This document shows positions 1 to 12,476 of a stretch of 64,000 nucleotides of DNA, piece by piece. Positions within the stretch are counted from its first letter, which is position 1. The number at the start of each line of letters is the position of its first letter. The position numbers and the translations under genes were made by a program. Under the pieces are notes generated by a model. It was not told where the DNA came from and did no database searches. It worked only from the letters and a program-made list of their open reading frames with translations. The DNA comes from Oreocharis arfaki (Eukaryota > Chordata > Aves > Passeriformes > Paramythiidae), in contig VZRR01013896.1 of the NCBI GenBank assembly GCA_013398015.1, positions 405,950-469,949 of the forward strand, written 5' to 3'.

Positions 1-73
1 AGTTAATTCTTCAGTTTTTCTAATGGCCGTATTTTCTACTTTTCCCACTGTTTGAGAATTGCTACTTATTTTG

Positions 74-81
74 TGACGTCA
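74..81. promoter_or_regulatory. Full palindromic CRE motif (TGACGTCA)
   Basis: A perfect 8-base CREB/ATF site in A+T-rich DNA, where a CpG-containing palindrome is rare by chance. No promoter is recognised beside it. Confidence 0.35.
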
Positions 82-1424
82 GAGAATTTAGAAACTATTC
101 ATTTTGGTGTACAAGGGTGGACTCTATATTTCAAAGCACTTGAGAACTGCTACCTATTTTTCATCTCAAATTTTGGACTTAATTATCACTAATCCATAAT
201 GAGAACATGAAATAAGTGAAAACTGAGATTCTCATTGCATGATAAATCATTGCATAGATTTTAGACACCTAAAATTCTAGAAAATTTCCTGAACAGATGT
301 TAATAAATATAATGGATTATTTTAAGTATTAAATAAATTTCAATGTACTTTTTAATTTACAAAATACAGACTTATAAAAGAAATTTCAGGGTTTAATTAC
401 AAAAATAACTTAATCAAAGTACCAGCAGAACAGCACTTTTCGGTAAAAGATCCTAGTGTCCTTCTGCAGGCACAGCATTACAACATCACCCTCAAATCCA
501 TTTACACCCTTAAAATCACTTCATTTCATACATATATTTTTTAAAGTCTGTTCTATAGCAATTTTCTTTGCTGTTATAGACAGAAGTAATCTTAACATTT
601 TTAGACTAAAGCTGCTTAGTCAGCTCAAACTCTTTTGTTCCTTCACCAAACACATATTTTACCTCTCTTTCCTTCCACTTGCCACTCTTGAATTGTTGAA
701 GACTCCAAATATATCCCCCTCTCTGCTCTGGAGTAAACAAACCCACTTGCTCACATGTCCTGTTACCCTTTCTCATCTTCCATGAACACTTATTCCTAAA
801 AATTAATTGAACACAATATTAAAACAACAGATTTCATTGGAACATAGGGAAATAGTGTAACTAAATAAAATTACTTACATTTTTCTGGTATATGAGACTA
901 TAGGCTGTATTTACACTTACAGCCTTGTGCAAGAGCAGCAAACCTGTACTGGCCAGACACCTTTTACACAAAAATACAGAATCTGCCAGTGAATCCTCAG
1001 TTTCATTTAAGATCATGGGATGGAAATTACCTGCTCATTCATTTTGGCTTCCACTTGCAATTCAAAAATCTTCCTATCATTACCCCTTGCCATCAGTTTT
1101 TCTTCACCCTTTTTAATAGCGCTTTCTCCTCCTTACACAGTCTTGGCATTACGATAATGACTCGAAAAGACCTTGGATTCGAGAACACATAGGATAAACT
1201 CAGAATGTGTTCTACCACCACTAGCAAGCTCAAGAAGAGTTACTTAAACTAACAGGAGGAAATTATGTGGGAGTGCTTGAGATTTCAGAAAGATCTGAGC
1301 TGTAAGTGTATAACTTGAGTTAGAGATGGTGTGCATATCAGATGGGAATTCTAGATTTTTTAATTTAGGTATCTGAAATTGGCTTTTTTCCTAAGGCTTA
1401 CAGGTCTCCCACCAGAAGGGAGAC

Positions 1425-1460
1425 AGAAAAGAAAGAAGGGGGTAGAGAGAGAGAGAGAGT
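1425..1460 (+). repeat. Purine-rich tract with (GA)n
   Basis: AAAAGAAAGAAGGGGG then (GA)8 at 1444-1459. Confidence 0.9.
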
Positions 1461-3798
1461 ACCACTCCTATCTTCTACCACGCACACTAAGTTAAGGACA
1501 AACAAATCCTGCTAGTGAGTCACAGCCACTGTTCTACAGATACAGAAAATTATGCATTACCAAGATAAAACATTCTGACTCGTGCATAGGGGGAAGCACT
1601 GCCTGAAGCCCTTTGAAATAAAACAGCACTCCTGTGTAAGGAAGAAATGATGGGAATGAGTGTGGGGGTGGCACAGAGCAGGAGGAGGGTCTGGGATTCA
1701 CAATTTGCACATTACGTGTGAGTACTCCGCTCTGCATAGGCTGCACCGCTGGCAGTGTGTTGAGAAGTAACATTTCATTCCACAGATCTATCCTGAAAGT
1801 CTAGAATTTCTAGCTATGCAAAGACCATTTCCCTCTTAGCATACATAACTTATTTCACAGAAGTTAAGAAATGGTAGACTCCTCCACAACTTTCCTTGCA
1901 TTTAAAAATTCACATATCAGTCTAGCTTGCTGCGAACCACTTACTGAAACCACCCATTCATACGATCCCAATTTGTGTTTTCCAGAGGGTGTTTTTGTTT
2001 GGCTGGGTTTTTACAGATGACAGTATAGATTTCCTCCTGCTGGTAAATTACTGACATGTCGCTGCACGGCTTCCTCTGTCTCTGCTCTGCCTAACAGGAC
2101 ATCTAAACCTTTCACTTGCTGCAATCTAAAAATAACAGTGCTCAAATGAACTAGTAAAACAAAATAATTCTGCATTTCATCAAAGCTTTATCGCCTGTCA
2201 CCACTGTAAGAAAAAAACTGAATCCAGCCTCTTATGCAAGAAATTGAATATGACACCTGCTGCAACAGCCCCTTTTGTCTTCATTCAGTACCAGTATCTT
2301 CATGCTGAGCTCAACAAGACAGAATATACAAAAATACACCTTTTAAGAGAAAATTAAAGCAAAAAATGTCATATGTATACTAGAATTGTAGTTTGAATAT
2401 CAAAAGATTTCTGCTGGGATAACTGATTTAAAATTTGGAAAAGAGAAGAGGTCTACATGAAGCTTCAAGAACTAATAAAAATACACAGTGGCTTTTAGAT
2501 GTTCACAGCAAACCATTCGCATTTCGTTTGCAGAGGAAAATTTACCAAAACCAATATAGGCTAAACATAAATATTACATTATTGTAGCTTTGTGCAAACA
2601 GCCTGCAAACTTAAGAAAGCCCAAACAGTAATAATTAGCACATGCATGTCTGTGGGAAAGAAGGGTATCATTATCTCACTCCTCTAAACTGATTTTGCAC
2701 TTCATTTTAGATAATCCCCATACTCTCTACTTCTCCAAATAGCTTTTTAAAATTTTTTTTCTTTCTTGTGATATCTTTTTTCTAACTAGTATCTCAAATA
2801 TTATTCTAACAGTTCAAGAGAGATTTATTGTAGGGGTTTTTTTTGGGGGAGGGGGGATGGAGGGAAAGGGAAGGAGAAAACGGGGTATTTGTGTTTTGCT
2901 TTACACACAAGTGAAACAGAAGCTCAGATACTGAATGATATAACCCTTTATTGAAAATTACCTGTAACTGACCATAATTTTGTCAGATAACTCCATTATC
3001 CAATTATCTGGCATATTTTGACTTGAAGAATCAGCTAAGTATTTTTAGCTACCTAAAAATCCCTTCTAGAACTGATTTTTAATTTTCTTTATTTTTCAGT
3101 GGTTTTAAGAGCCTGAAGATTTTAGATACACAATGTACAGTACTTCCCTTTCATTTGAGGCTGTTCCTGCCTTTTAAACTAGCTCTTAACTAGTCAAGAA
3201 ACAATGAACTGTATTTGTTACAGCTGACACATTCAGAAGTTAATCGCTGACATAGATTTGGCAGCTATCCCAGTACAGGAAAAAAAGAATGTATGGATTC
3301 AAGCTACTTTGCATTCTGGTCAGAAACACACACCAGCAACATGACAATGAACTTTGCACTCAAAAAGGTCCGTCTTTCAGAAGGCTGCATTAAGGACTGA
3401 AGATTAAATAAAACATCTTGTTAACCAATGTGACAGATTTGGTCTGTAAAAATCAACAATCAAGATTAAAAAATCAAGGTACATATTGCATGCAACAAAC
3501 TAACCGCTAATAAAATTATAACTGTTCTTGTCAAGAAGCCTATTTAAACGTGAGAAACCCCCCCACATTTTCATTTAAGTAATAAAAGGGATACATTTTA
3601 CTAAGATACCCACATAATTTTCAAGAAGTGTTTAAATGCTAATTAAAGATAAGAGAAACTAAAAAATTTCTTTTAAAGATCCAACTGAGTAGAGAAATTC
3701 AAACAATTCTATACACACACAAAAAAGTCCTTGTGTCTCTGAGCAAGCTGCACTGCCTTTCTGTATTGAGTTACTCCAGTGATACATGCTATCAATAA

Positions 3799-3830
3799 AA
3801 ATAATAATAATAATAATAATAATAATAATT
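3799..3830 (+). repeat. (AAT)n microsatellite, about 10 units
   Basis: Uninterrupted AAT/TAA triplets following AATAAAAATAAT. Confidence 0.95.
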
Positions 3831-4122
3831 TATCTTGTTTGTGTTAGTGTAAGTTATACTTTCATTCATCTGAGTAGTTCCTACAGAAAGAGAGAAGCGT
3901 GGTCTTATTTTAACCCTGCAGAAGCCAGGAGGGGAGCAGCGCTTCTCAGCCCTCCGGAGAAGCAGTGCAGGGCACCTGTGTGTGCCTTTCCTGCCACCAC
4001 CACAGCTGCAAGCAGGGAAGCTGCCCCAAACATTCCTTTCAGGGACTGAGTGTACACTGAACAGCATCCAAGCACCAGAATAGTTATATAAAAGTTATGT
4101 TATTGACTTTGAAGAAATAACT

Positions 4123-4146
4123 GTATATATATATATATATATATAT
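4123..4146. repeat. (AT)n microsatellite, about 12 units
   Basis: Uninterrupted TA dinucleotides between CTG and CCATT. Confidence 0.95.
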
Positions 4147-5919
4147 CCATTTCAAAGGCACATCACCATTTTTCCAAGTTGTCTGGGGAAGAAGTGTAAG
4201 GATGAATATTCATAGATCAGCAGAAGGAGGTGGTGATTGATTTTATGAATTTATGAAATATGACTGGTTTAAGATATAAAAGATGCATTTTCAGCAGCCT
4301 TACATACAGGTTTAAAGCTTCTACTGAAATGCTGAGTTCATAGCTCTCCACACTGCCAATGGTTAAAACACAAAGAAATTCTGCTGCATTGAAATACGTC
4401 AATATGTGAGTTACATCAGTTTCTTGTACAAAAGTACAGCTGCATTCTCTGTACCTCTCTTCTCTTTACAATCCCCTTCTTGTTCTTCCACTGTTCTTTT
4501 CCAAGTCTTTTAGACCTGACTCTAAATAAATTATGCTGCTGTTTGTACAGCTAATCCAATTTACAGCAATAGATAACCTCTTGTGTGTACAAACAATGGA
4601 GGGGACACAAATTTTGCCCCTCTAATTACTCTGTTCTCCAAGTTGTGTTAAGGGATCAGGGAATGTGCATTCCAATCTACATTCCAGAGCCCTCCCCATT
4701 TCTACTGTGGTGATTAAAGAATCTACACAGGGTTGCACCAGCATTTGGTACCCTATATACCGCTTGCTCAAAACACTTGCTTAAGTAACATTAAATGTTT
4801 TAAAAAATTATCACATGATTGAATTAATTATTTAGTTATTTCTATATTTGAAACTAATATTACCAGTAATTAATTTTGCAATAGTATTTCAACGTGTTTG
4901 TGGATCATACAAAGACAGCTGTGTAATGCCATGTCACCTGTGTTTAAACGGAAACAAAACTCAGGAAGACAAAAGTAGGTCCACTTTCACTCCCAAAAGA
5001 TACAAAACCTCAGCTACAGATATCCAGTCTGTCAAATGGGAGTTTGCAGGAAAGAAGAAAACAGCTTGGTCAGGCTTTGAACATATTAATATTGGCAGTA
5101 TCTTTCTCACCCAGTTCCAACCACCTGAAGTGTTACCACTCCAGCATTCACAACCAGCTTAGAACACCAAAACAGCCTGGTTGGCCACGGAGGGAAAACA
5201 GTTTGGTTATTCAATTTAATTATTCAAAGAGATACATGCTCACAGCTCTTATTTCAAAACCACAAAAAAGTAATTTCTGATGCAGTGTCAGGACAGTGAG
5301 AAGGGGACATAAACATTTAAATACATGTCTTACAGGGCGTTTTCACCCTCAGTAGGGTGTTTTCTCGGCTTCATGCTGGGGTTTTTTTTGGTTTGTATTC
5401 CTCTCCCTTCCCCTCCCCCCCAATCTATTTTCCCACCAAAAAGAACATTTCTATTTTGATTCCTTGACTTCTTAAAAAGAACCACTGAGCATTCCCCTTG
5501 CTACTCTGCAGATTTAAATAAAGATTTCTGGGGGATACTCCTTAGGATTCTGAAGAAATGCTAAATCAAACCCATCAAACATTGAACCCTTGGCTTAGGG
5601 GAATTTCAGACAGAGCTCCTCAAATCAACATGCACAGCTCCAAAGAAGAACAGTGAAACCAGTTCACAATCAGTGCATATTTTCATGTCAGTTTTGACTC
5701 TGTATCTCATAAAATAAAAGCAGGATGACTGTTAAAGCACTGAAATGAAATCAAAACAGCTGGTTCAATTCTGGATTCATGATGGACTCCGACATTTCTC
5801 AAGTTTCTTTATGTTTCATTTCACATCAATTAAGGAAGAAAATATCCATAGGGGCATGACTTCACTCATGTTTTAATTCTTGTAAGACAGTAGTGGAAGT
5901 ATTTTTATAATGTAAAGTC

Positions 5920-6010
5920 AAAAACAACAACAAAAAAACCCACTCCAAAGTACCCCCAAAACCCCATTCCAACAAAAAAAACCAAACCAAACCAAAACAA
6001 AACAAGCAAG
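5920..6010. repeat. A/C-rich low-complexity tract
   Basis: Runs of AACAACAAC, ACCAAACCAAACC and AAAACAAAAC. Similar tracts occur at 6.6, 13.8, 18.06 and 59.05 kb, a recurring feature of this genome. Confidence 0.85.
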
Positions 6011-6344
6011 TATTTTTTTTAGGTAGGAATTAAACCTTACACAAAGGTATTTCATGAGCAATTAAACTCAGACTGATAATACTTTTTTTTTTAATAAAAG
6101 TGTTTACTGTGAAAAGTAGCTTTTGCTTCACTGTGCAGTATTTTTTTTTACTAACAGCTGCTTAGAAAAGCTTATATTCGCATTTCTGCTGCTGTAGTAA
6201 TTCTTCGTCATGGACACGTGCAGCTATTTTTAGGATTGATTTTCAGAAAAACCTCAGGTAACAGAATTTTAAGAGCAAGGATTGTCTCCCAGTCTTTTGA
6301 GTGCTACGTGAAACTCTGTGTGATGCTTTCATCAGGGAAAAAAG

Positions 6345-6533
6345 GGAAAGGGTTGTAAAGCACTGAAACAGACTTCCCAGGAAAGCGGTGTAGTCACCAT
6401 CTCTGGATGCATTCAAAAAACATATGGATATGGCAGAGGACATGGTTTGGTTGTGAATGTGCAGTGACGCTGGGTCAGTAGGTGATATTCTTAAAGGTCT
6501 TTGACAATCTCAACAATTCTGGGATTCTGTGAA
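6345..6533 (+). mobile_element. CR1 LINE fragment, 3' end, diverged
   Basis: The stretch follows the CR1 3' region in order. It starts with a CACTGAAACAGACTTCCCAG motif like the CR1 'CTGGAACAGGCTGCCCAG'. GTCACCATCTCTGGATGCAT and ACATGGTTTGGTTGTGAATG follow, then a TCTTAAAGGTCTTTGACAA segment. It ends with the ATTCTGGGATTCTGTGAA tail. It is old and 5'-truncated. The antisense open frame here is a CR1 shadow. Confidence 0.8.
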
Positions 6534-6577
6534 TACACCTCCAGACTATGAAAACAGAACGCTTTGTTTTAGCAGCC

Positions 6578-6860
6578 CTACACTTTAAAAAAAGAAAAAA
6601 AAACAAAAAACAAAAAACAAAAAAAAAAAAAAAACCAAAAAAAACCAAAAAAACAAAAAAAAACCAAAAAAAACAAAAAAAAAAAAAAACAAAAAAAAAA
6701 AAAACCCCCCACCAAAAATAAAAATTCATTAGAACACCCNAACAGAAAACCACCACCCAAAATTAAAACTGCATTGAAAAACCCCCAAACAAACAAAAAA
6801 ACAACTAAAAAACCCCAACAAACAAACAGAAAACACCCACCAATGACCAAGAAACACCTC
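6578..6860. repeat. A/C-rich low-complexity tract with phased A-runs
   Basis: Almost only A and C for about 280 bases. In 6635-6674 the C interruptions fall at 6635, 6645, 6654, 6664 and 6674, close to the DNA helical repeat. Open frames here on either strand are low-complexity artefacts. Confidence 0.9.
6740..6740. other. Assembly gap (1 N)
   Basis: A single N interrupts a long A/C-rich low-complexity tract. No clear duplication flanks it, in contrast to the N at 26725. Confidence 0.95.
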
Positions 6861-9261
6861 TTGTTGGAGGAGAACACCAACCTTCAACAAACACTCAGGG
6901 TTCCTCCTCCCTATTGCTTGAGTTTCCCATCTCCCCCCGTTACAACAGTGGTTTTTTTAATCAAACTTTCATAAATGTAATTAGATAACGCAATCATTTT
7001 CATAAGTAAAACCAGAACATCACTGCAGAAACAGGATTTTCTACAGGCAGACAGATATGGATGTTACTTATTTAATATCTGCAGGTCACAGGAAATAGAG
7101 TTGGTGTAGTCATGAACAGAAATGTTTTTTCTGCAGAGCTACCTTGCATTGACTTACATGCCTAAAGACTAAGACTATCCAAAAACCGTTTAGAACACTC
7201 TTTAGTGAGCTTCATAGTCTGGAAAATAGTTACAAACATATTTAGGGTGTGATAAAGCAATAGCAACATTCACTAATCACACTAAAATAAAGTACGATTT
7301 CTTCAGCATACCTTTTATAATATCTACATGGTGATAAAGTCTTTCTTTTAACTTTCTGGTACAATCACTGGCTACAGTTATCTGTGCTGTTTTAAAAAGG
7401 GCACAGAGGAATAGAAATCAGAATCTCTAACAGAAGAAGGACTTTTCCCTTGAAAAGGACAATATCTGGGTTTGTTTAGTTGTGCTTGTTTGGGTTTTTT
7501 CTAAATCAGAAAATATGTAACTGAAAATGCAAAATACATGATTCACAGAGAAGTCTATTTCTTTTCATCACCATTTTTACAGGAAACAATAGTTTCCCCA
7601 GCCAGATCTGCTCTTTCATGCAGTAGATAAAGTGTTCATTCATGTACCGAGGACCACAAAAAAAACCAAACAGCTGTCAGTGTGACACAAAGGACTGCAT
7701 AGAGTGAAACAGGTGATTCCTGAGACTTCAGAACACAGATAAGAATCTTTTGATTTAAACTAATGTTTGCAAATGATGCAGAAGTTTGAATGTAGGATCA
7801 AAATTGTTTTTAAAATTAGCAGCATGTACAAAAATCATGCACTCAGAACTCTATCATGCACTCACAGAACTGAAAATCACTATCATGACAGTAAACAGAA
7901 TTCTCTAAATTTACTTTCAAGAATGGTAAAATCAGAGTAAGTCTACCATAAGAGTTTAGAGAACTGTATAGATTACATCAACTCAGAGAGTTCTCAAACC
8001 CAGAGAACTGAAATCAAATCTAAATTTGATACGTACATAAGCTGTATAATCCAAAGACATTGACAGAAATGCAATGCACAGGTGCTGGAGAGGATTATTT
8101 TGACTAAAACTGTTGAACCCAATGTGTGGAATTGCCATAAACTGGCACAAACCCGTGGAACATCTGATCGCTCAGACAGTGGCACTTACAGACCTGCAGG
8201 CATGACCTGAATACTGAACGTCTAAAGAACAATTTTGACCAGTGTCAGAAAACCACAGACAAAAACAAACAAAAACTCAAACGAAAATGAGCAATGAATT
8301 TTCATACTGAATTGTAAACTTCCCAACACAGTTACAGCCTGGGCTGCAGCTAAGTGTCTGTGATGATTAATTGCAATTTTTGCATATGTTCCCAGAGGGA
8401 GAGAATGAGATCAGTAGTTTACAATATTTACAGTGTCTTTGGATTTATCATTAAAAAGCACAAAGAAAAATATCCTTTTTGTCCCTTGCACTTTATCTCT
8501 TGAATAGAGAACCTGGCACACCAGAACACCCCTTTCATTTCCAGTTCTTCCGTGCTCATGGGTTAGCCCCATGCTTTTTCAGCACTACTTATAAACATCC
8601 CCACTACTTAAATACACATAGAGCTAGAGCTTGATTTTCCTGTCCTTCATTGAATCAAAATTCCCACATACTCACATGGGATTTATATTACTCCTGAAAG
8701 GTTCAATCAGACCCTGAAAAGTGCAATCAGTACAACCCCTGGAACACTCTCGACTTCAGTGGGAGTTCCGTGGCTGCAAGGTGTGCACAGCTCTGTTCAC
8801 AGAACTCATCTCACATAACACCGTTTTCTTAAAATAAGAGAAAAAAAAAGTCTGGAGATGTAGCATTCATATTATACCACAGACTGTCTCCACTGGGAAA
8901 AGTCAGCATTAGCTTTTGCTAAACTCTGAAGTTCGGTATTGTTCCCCAACTGGGAAAGCACGGGAGTACATGAATTACTGCATTATTTATTACAGACAGC
9001 AATGCCCAGCTGAATATAATTAATCTTAAATTTCAAGATTAATAAGACAAGATTTACAAAATTAAAATTCAGGAACAAAAAAAAACCAAACAAAACCAAA
9101 GGAACAAAATTAAAGATTCTATTGCAAAATAGAATTGCCTCATACCAGATCATTCAGGTGATGAGCAAAAACCACTTTTAAACGTTGTGCAATGTTGCCT
9201 TTGCAATTCTCTCTTATTCCTAAAATAAAAAAAACAAATAAATGCAAATAAATAATTTAAG
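6861..9261. other. Non-coding DNA, nothing recognised
   Basis: No gene, RNA or repeat family identified. The short open frame at 7994-8185 (-) has no domain and no splice or promoter context. Confidence 0.6.
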
Positions 9262-9801
9262 GCTGCATTTTCTAAGAACTGGTGCAGCCTCACTTCAAGT
9301 GCTGTATGCAGTTTTGGCTCCCCCAATATAGGAATTATATTGTATTAGAGAACACCCAAAAGAGAGCAGTGAGGATGGTGAAGGGTCTGGAGGGGAAGCC
9401 GTGAGAAACAGCTGAGGTCATTTGGTCTGTTCAGCCTGGAGGAGACTGAGGGGAGACCTCATTGCAGTTACAACTTCCTTGTGAGGGGAAGAGGAGGGGC
9501 AGGCACTGAGCTCTGCTCTGTGGTGACCAGTGACGGGACCCGAGGGAATGGCCTGAAGCTGTGAGGGGAGGTTTAGGTTGGATACGAGGAAAATGGTCTT
9601 CACGCAGAGGGTGGTTGGGCACTGGAACAGGCTCTCCAGGGCAGTGGTCACAGCACCAAACCTGACAGAGTTCAAGGAGCACATTTGGACAATATTCTCA
9701 GGCACATGGTTGCATTCTTGGGGTCTCCTGCTTAGGGCCAAGATTTGGATACCAGGATCCTTGTGGGTCCCTTCCAGCTCAGGACATTCTATGATTCTGA
9801 A
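9262..9801 (+). mobile_element. CR1 LINE fragment, 3' end
   Basis: A 540-base 5'-truncated CR1. Signposts in order: a 'pinpoint' start like GGCTGCATT, GAGGATGGTGAAGGGTCTGG, TTCAGCCTGGAGGAGACTGA, GGATACGAGGAAAATGGTCT, CACTGGAACAGGCTCTCCAG, TCCCTTCCAGCTCAGGACAT and the tail ATTCTATGATTCTGA. The open frames in 9418-9889 on both strands are parts of this repeat and not genes. Confidence 0.9.
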
Positions 9802-12296
9802 CCATCTTAAGACTAACAATACTTCTTCCCTCCTGTTCCTATGCTCCAGACTCACTACTTTTTTGGTCAAAAATTCATTTTCATCCTGAAGGACTGGTTT
9901 CGGGTTTTTTTAACCAGTCTATATTAATTTACTCATGTATCAACCTTTTTTTTCAAGTACCTCTGCTTTTTCCATATGCTCATCCTTGGGAATCATCTTT
10001 CTAGCAATCAAGTCCCTCTCAGCATTTATTTCACCAGGGTTACTGCTTGACCAGGGTTAGCCCCTACTCCCTTGTAAGGCAGAAGTTGCAACACTGATCA
10101 TAGTGCAAAAGAGATACTGATGAACAAGGAAACTTTTTTACAATTGGCCTGGTGCAGATCAGCTTAAAATTCAAGTACTTCACATTACCATTTGTTAAAT
10201 TAAGATAACTATCACCAAAAGGATAAGAAAGTAAAATGCTTTAAAAAAAATTAAGGAACTGACCACTAAGCAAAAAAAAGAGTAATTAATTCACTGGAAA
10301 GCCCATGAATATAAAGCATAGTTCTGAGTCCATCACGTAAGAGATGGGCAGCTTCTTTGTTATGTGCAATTATGAATGCCATAGAAGAATCAAGTAAGGA
10401 ACTGGTATGACTCCACTACTTACAACACCGCAATTAAAGGACTGAACATTACTTTTTCAGACTTCTTTTTCTCTTGTGTAAGTTGTTGACACAGTGTACC
10501 AAGCAGATCAAAGTACCAGCAGATTTAAGAACAAATTCACGCAACAAAGATCTGCCAAGATCATTAAGGAAGATCACACAGATATAACCTGACATATCCC
10601 TGAACATTGTAGGTGCACTGACAGAAGTATCACACTCTTCTTGTTCTGCACTTACTTGTTTCTTTCTGACTCCTGCTTTGAGTCTCTGTTGAGGTCACTG
10701 GAGTACATCGATCTTTTTTCTGATCCAGTAAGCACATTAGTTTATGAGCATGGTATGTTCAAGAACTTTTTTAAAAAGTGTTGTATTATGCTACTCCAGA
10801 AAACTGGTCTCCAGTACATTTAATAAATCCCCCTTTGATAGCCTCTTCCCCACAAATAAACTACCCTGGATCTGTAGTTTATTCTGCTTTGACTAATTAA
10901 AATTAAAATGTCATAATATTAACACAATACCATTGCACTTTGCATATTTCCTGTTGCAATAAAAAAAAATCATTGTATCATCAGTTAAAAAACCTGTTCA
11001 TAGTAAGAGGCAAGATTACCTCTCCCCTCCTATTCATATCCATCTGTATCACATCTTTATGTTTTTAAATACCTTATTATTTTAACCATGGACCTGAGTT
11101 CATGCAAGACAAATTCAGCTGCAGTACAAAGGTCGACAAAGTTAATGGGTTTGAAATTACTTGCATCTTGACTGAATCTGGTGCAACATTTTTTAGTAGC
11201 AAGAAAATTGCTGGTAATGAGTGTTTTTAATCTGAATTCATACTATGCTCCGAATGGCACCTCTTGGGCAAAGCGGTCAGGACAGTAACTTCTTGTGTGA
11301 TTTCGAAGTATGAATTTTGGATCATAGCTATTCAAACAACTGGTATTCTTCCTTAGACTACAACTGAAATGCAAACAATCAGTTTAGTATTAGCTAATGG
11401 GAAACATTATCTTGAAAAGTTTCATTCGTATCCATATGAGTTATTCATATGCTACAGCTCTGACTATGGCTGAATTATGAGGTTATTCACTAACTTTTGT
11501 CCACTGTTTAGCAATACTACTCATAATTAGAACATTAAATAAAAACCAGTGCAGCCTCCTAAAGTCACAATATAAATTTGGGTAGGAAGAAAAATTTAAC
11601 TCAGCAAAACAAAAATGAGCCACTTGTATTTCCCCCTAATTTTTTTTTTTTTCTGAAAGAGAGCCACTACATCTTAAATGCACATAAATTAACATATCAA
11701 AGATCCATGCTTTTTATGGAAATCTAGTTCTTGACGGAACTTGTATAGTTAAGAGGAAATTTATTTCAGTAATGATAGGCAGGACCACTGAAGAGGCCAA
11801 CTAATCCTCCATAGTACCACATGCTGCTTCCCAATTGATGTTATCCATACAGAAACTGGATGCTTCAGACAAGATTATGCTTGGACCATGGAAACTGGTA
11901 GCAAATTACACCCCTGGTTGGTAGATCTCTAGGCTTGCCAAATAGGTTTCTGGAAGACTTGTTCTCTTCATCCTATTTGCAATGATCTTTATGCATCACA
12001 TTAAAGAATGGGTGAAACCAAAAAACTGCATTTTTTCTTATCCACAAGAGGCAGGAAGCCAATAAAATATTTCAGTAGTGTTTGGCCCTGATTTTTAGCA
12101 TTGTTCTTAAATAGGCAGAAACCATGTAATGAGTTTTTAGCTGATAACACTTTACTGTCTCCTTCCTTCCCAAATTAACCTACTTGAGACAGTAAAATAA
12201 CTGCTTTTAAAGAACTGTCCCAATTGTCTTTCATGCAAACACAAACTTAAGTAAATGGAAATTCTCCTATGACTAGAATTAGTAGAGTTTGGCTAC
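9802..12296. other. Non-coding DNA, nothing recognised
   Basis: A+T-rich, with T runs near 11641. A short open frame at 10641-10823 has no supporting features. Confidence 0.6.
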
Positions 12297-12476
12297 AATC
12301 ATAGAATGGCTCAGATTGGAAGAGACTTTAAAGATCATCTCATTCCAACCCACTGCCATGGGCAAGGACATTTCCCACTAGACCAGGTTGCTCAGAGCGC
12401 CACCCAACTGGGCCTTGAACAATCCCAGGGATGGGACATCCACAACTTCTATGTGAAACCTGTTCTAGTGCCTCCC
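12297..12476 (-). mobile_element. CR1 LINE fragment, 3' end, reverse orientation
   Basis: The plus strand shows the reverse complement of the CR1 3' end: AATCATAGAATGGCTCAGAT, then TCATCTCATTCCAACCCACT, AGACCAGGTTGCTCAGAGCG and GATGGGACATCCACAACTTC. The copy is about 180 bases. Confidence 0.9.

Larger units (their letters stand above)
1..6344. other. Non-coding A+T-rich DNA, probably intron 1 of the minus-strand gene or intergenic
   Basis: No exon or RNA gene is recognised. The stretch holds the microsatellites listed separately and a small G+C-rich patch at about 3890-4060 whose overlapping open frames on both strands have no known domain. Confidence 0.6.

Noticed and set aside
3912..3935. 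CTCF-like GCCAGGAGGGGAGCAG
   Set aside because: Mismatches at informative core positions.
6475..6880. Phe/Trp-rich 93- and 100-codon minus frames
   Set aside because: Translation of an A/C-rich simple tract containing an N.
9418..9889. Overlapping 150-, 83- and 103-codon open frames
   Set aside because: They lie entirely within a CR1 3' fragment and are common shadow frames of that repeat.
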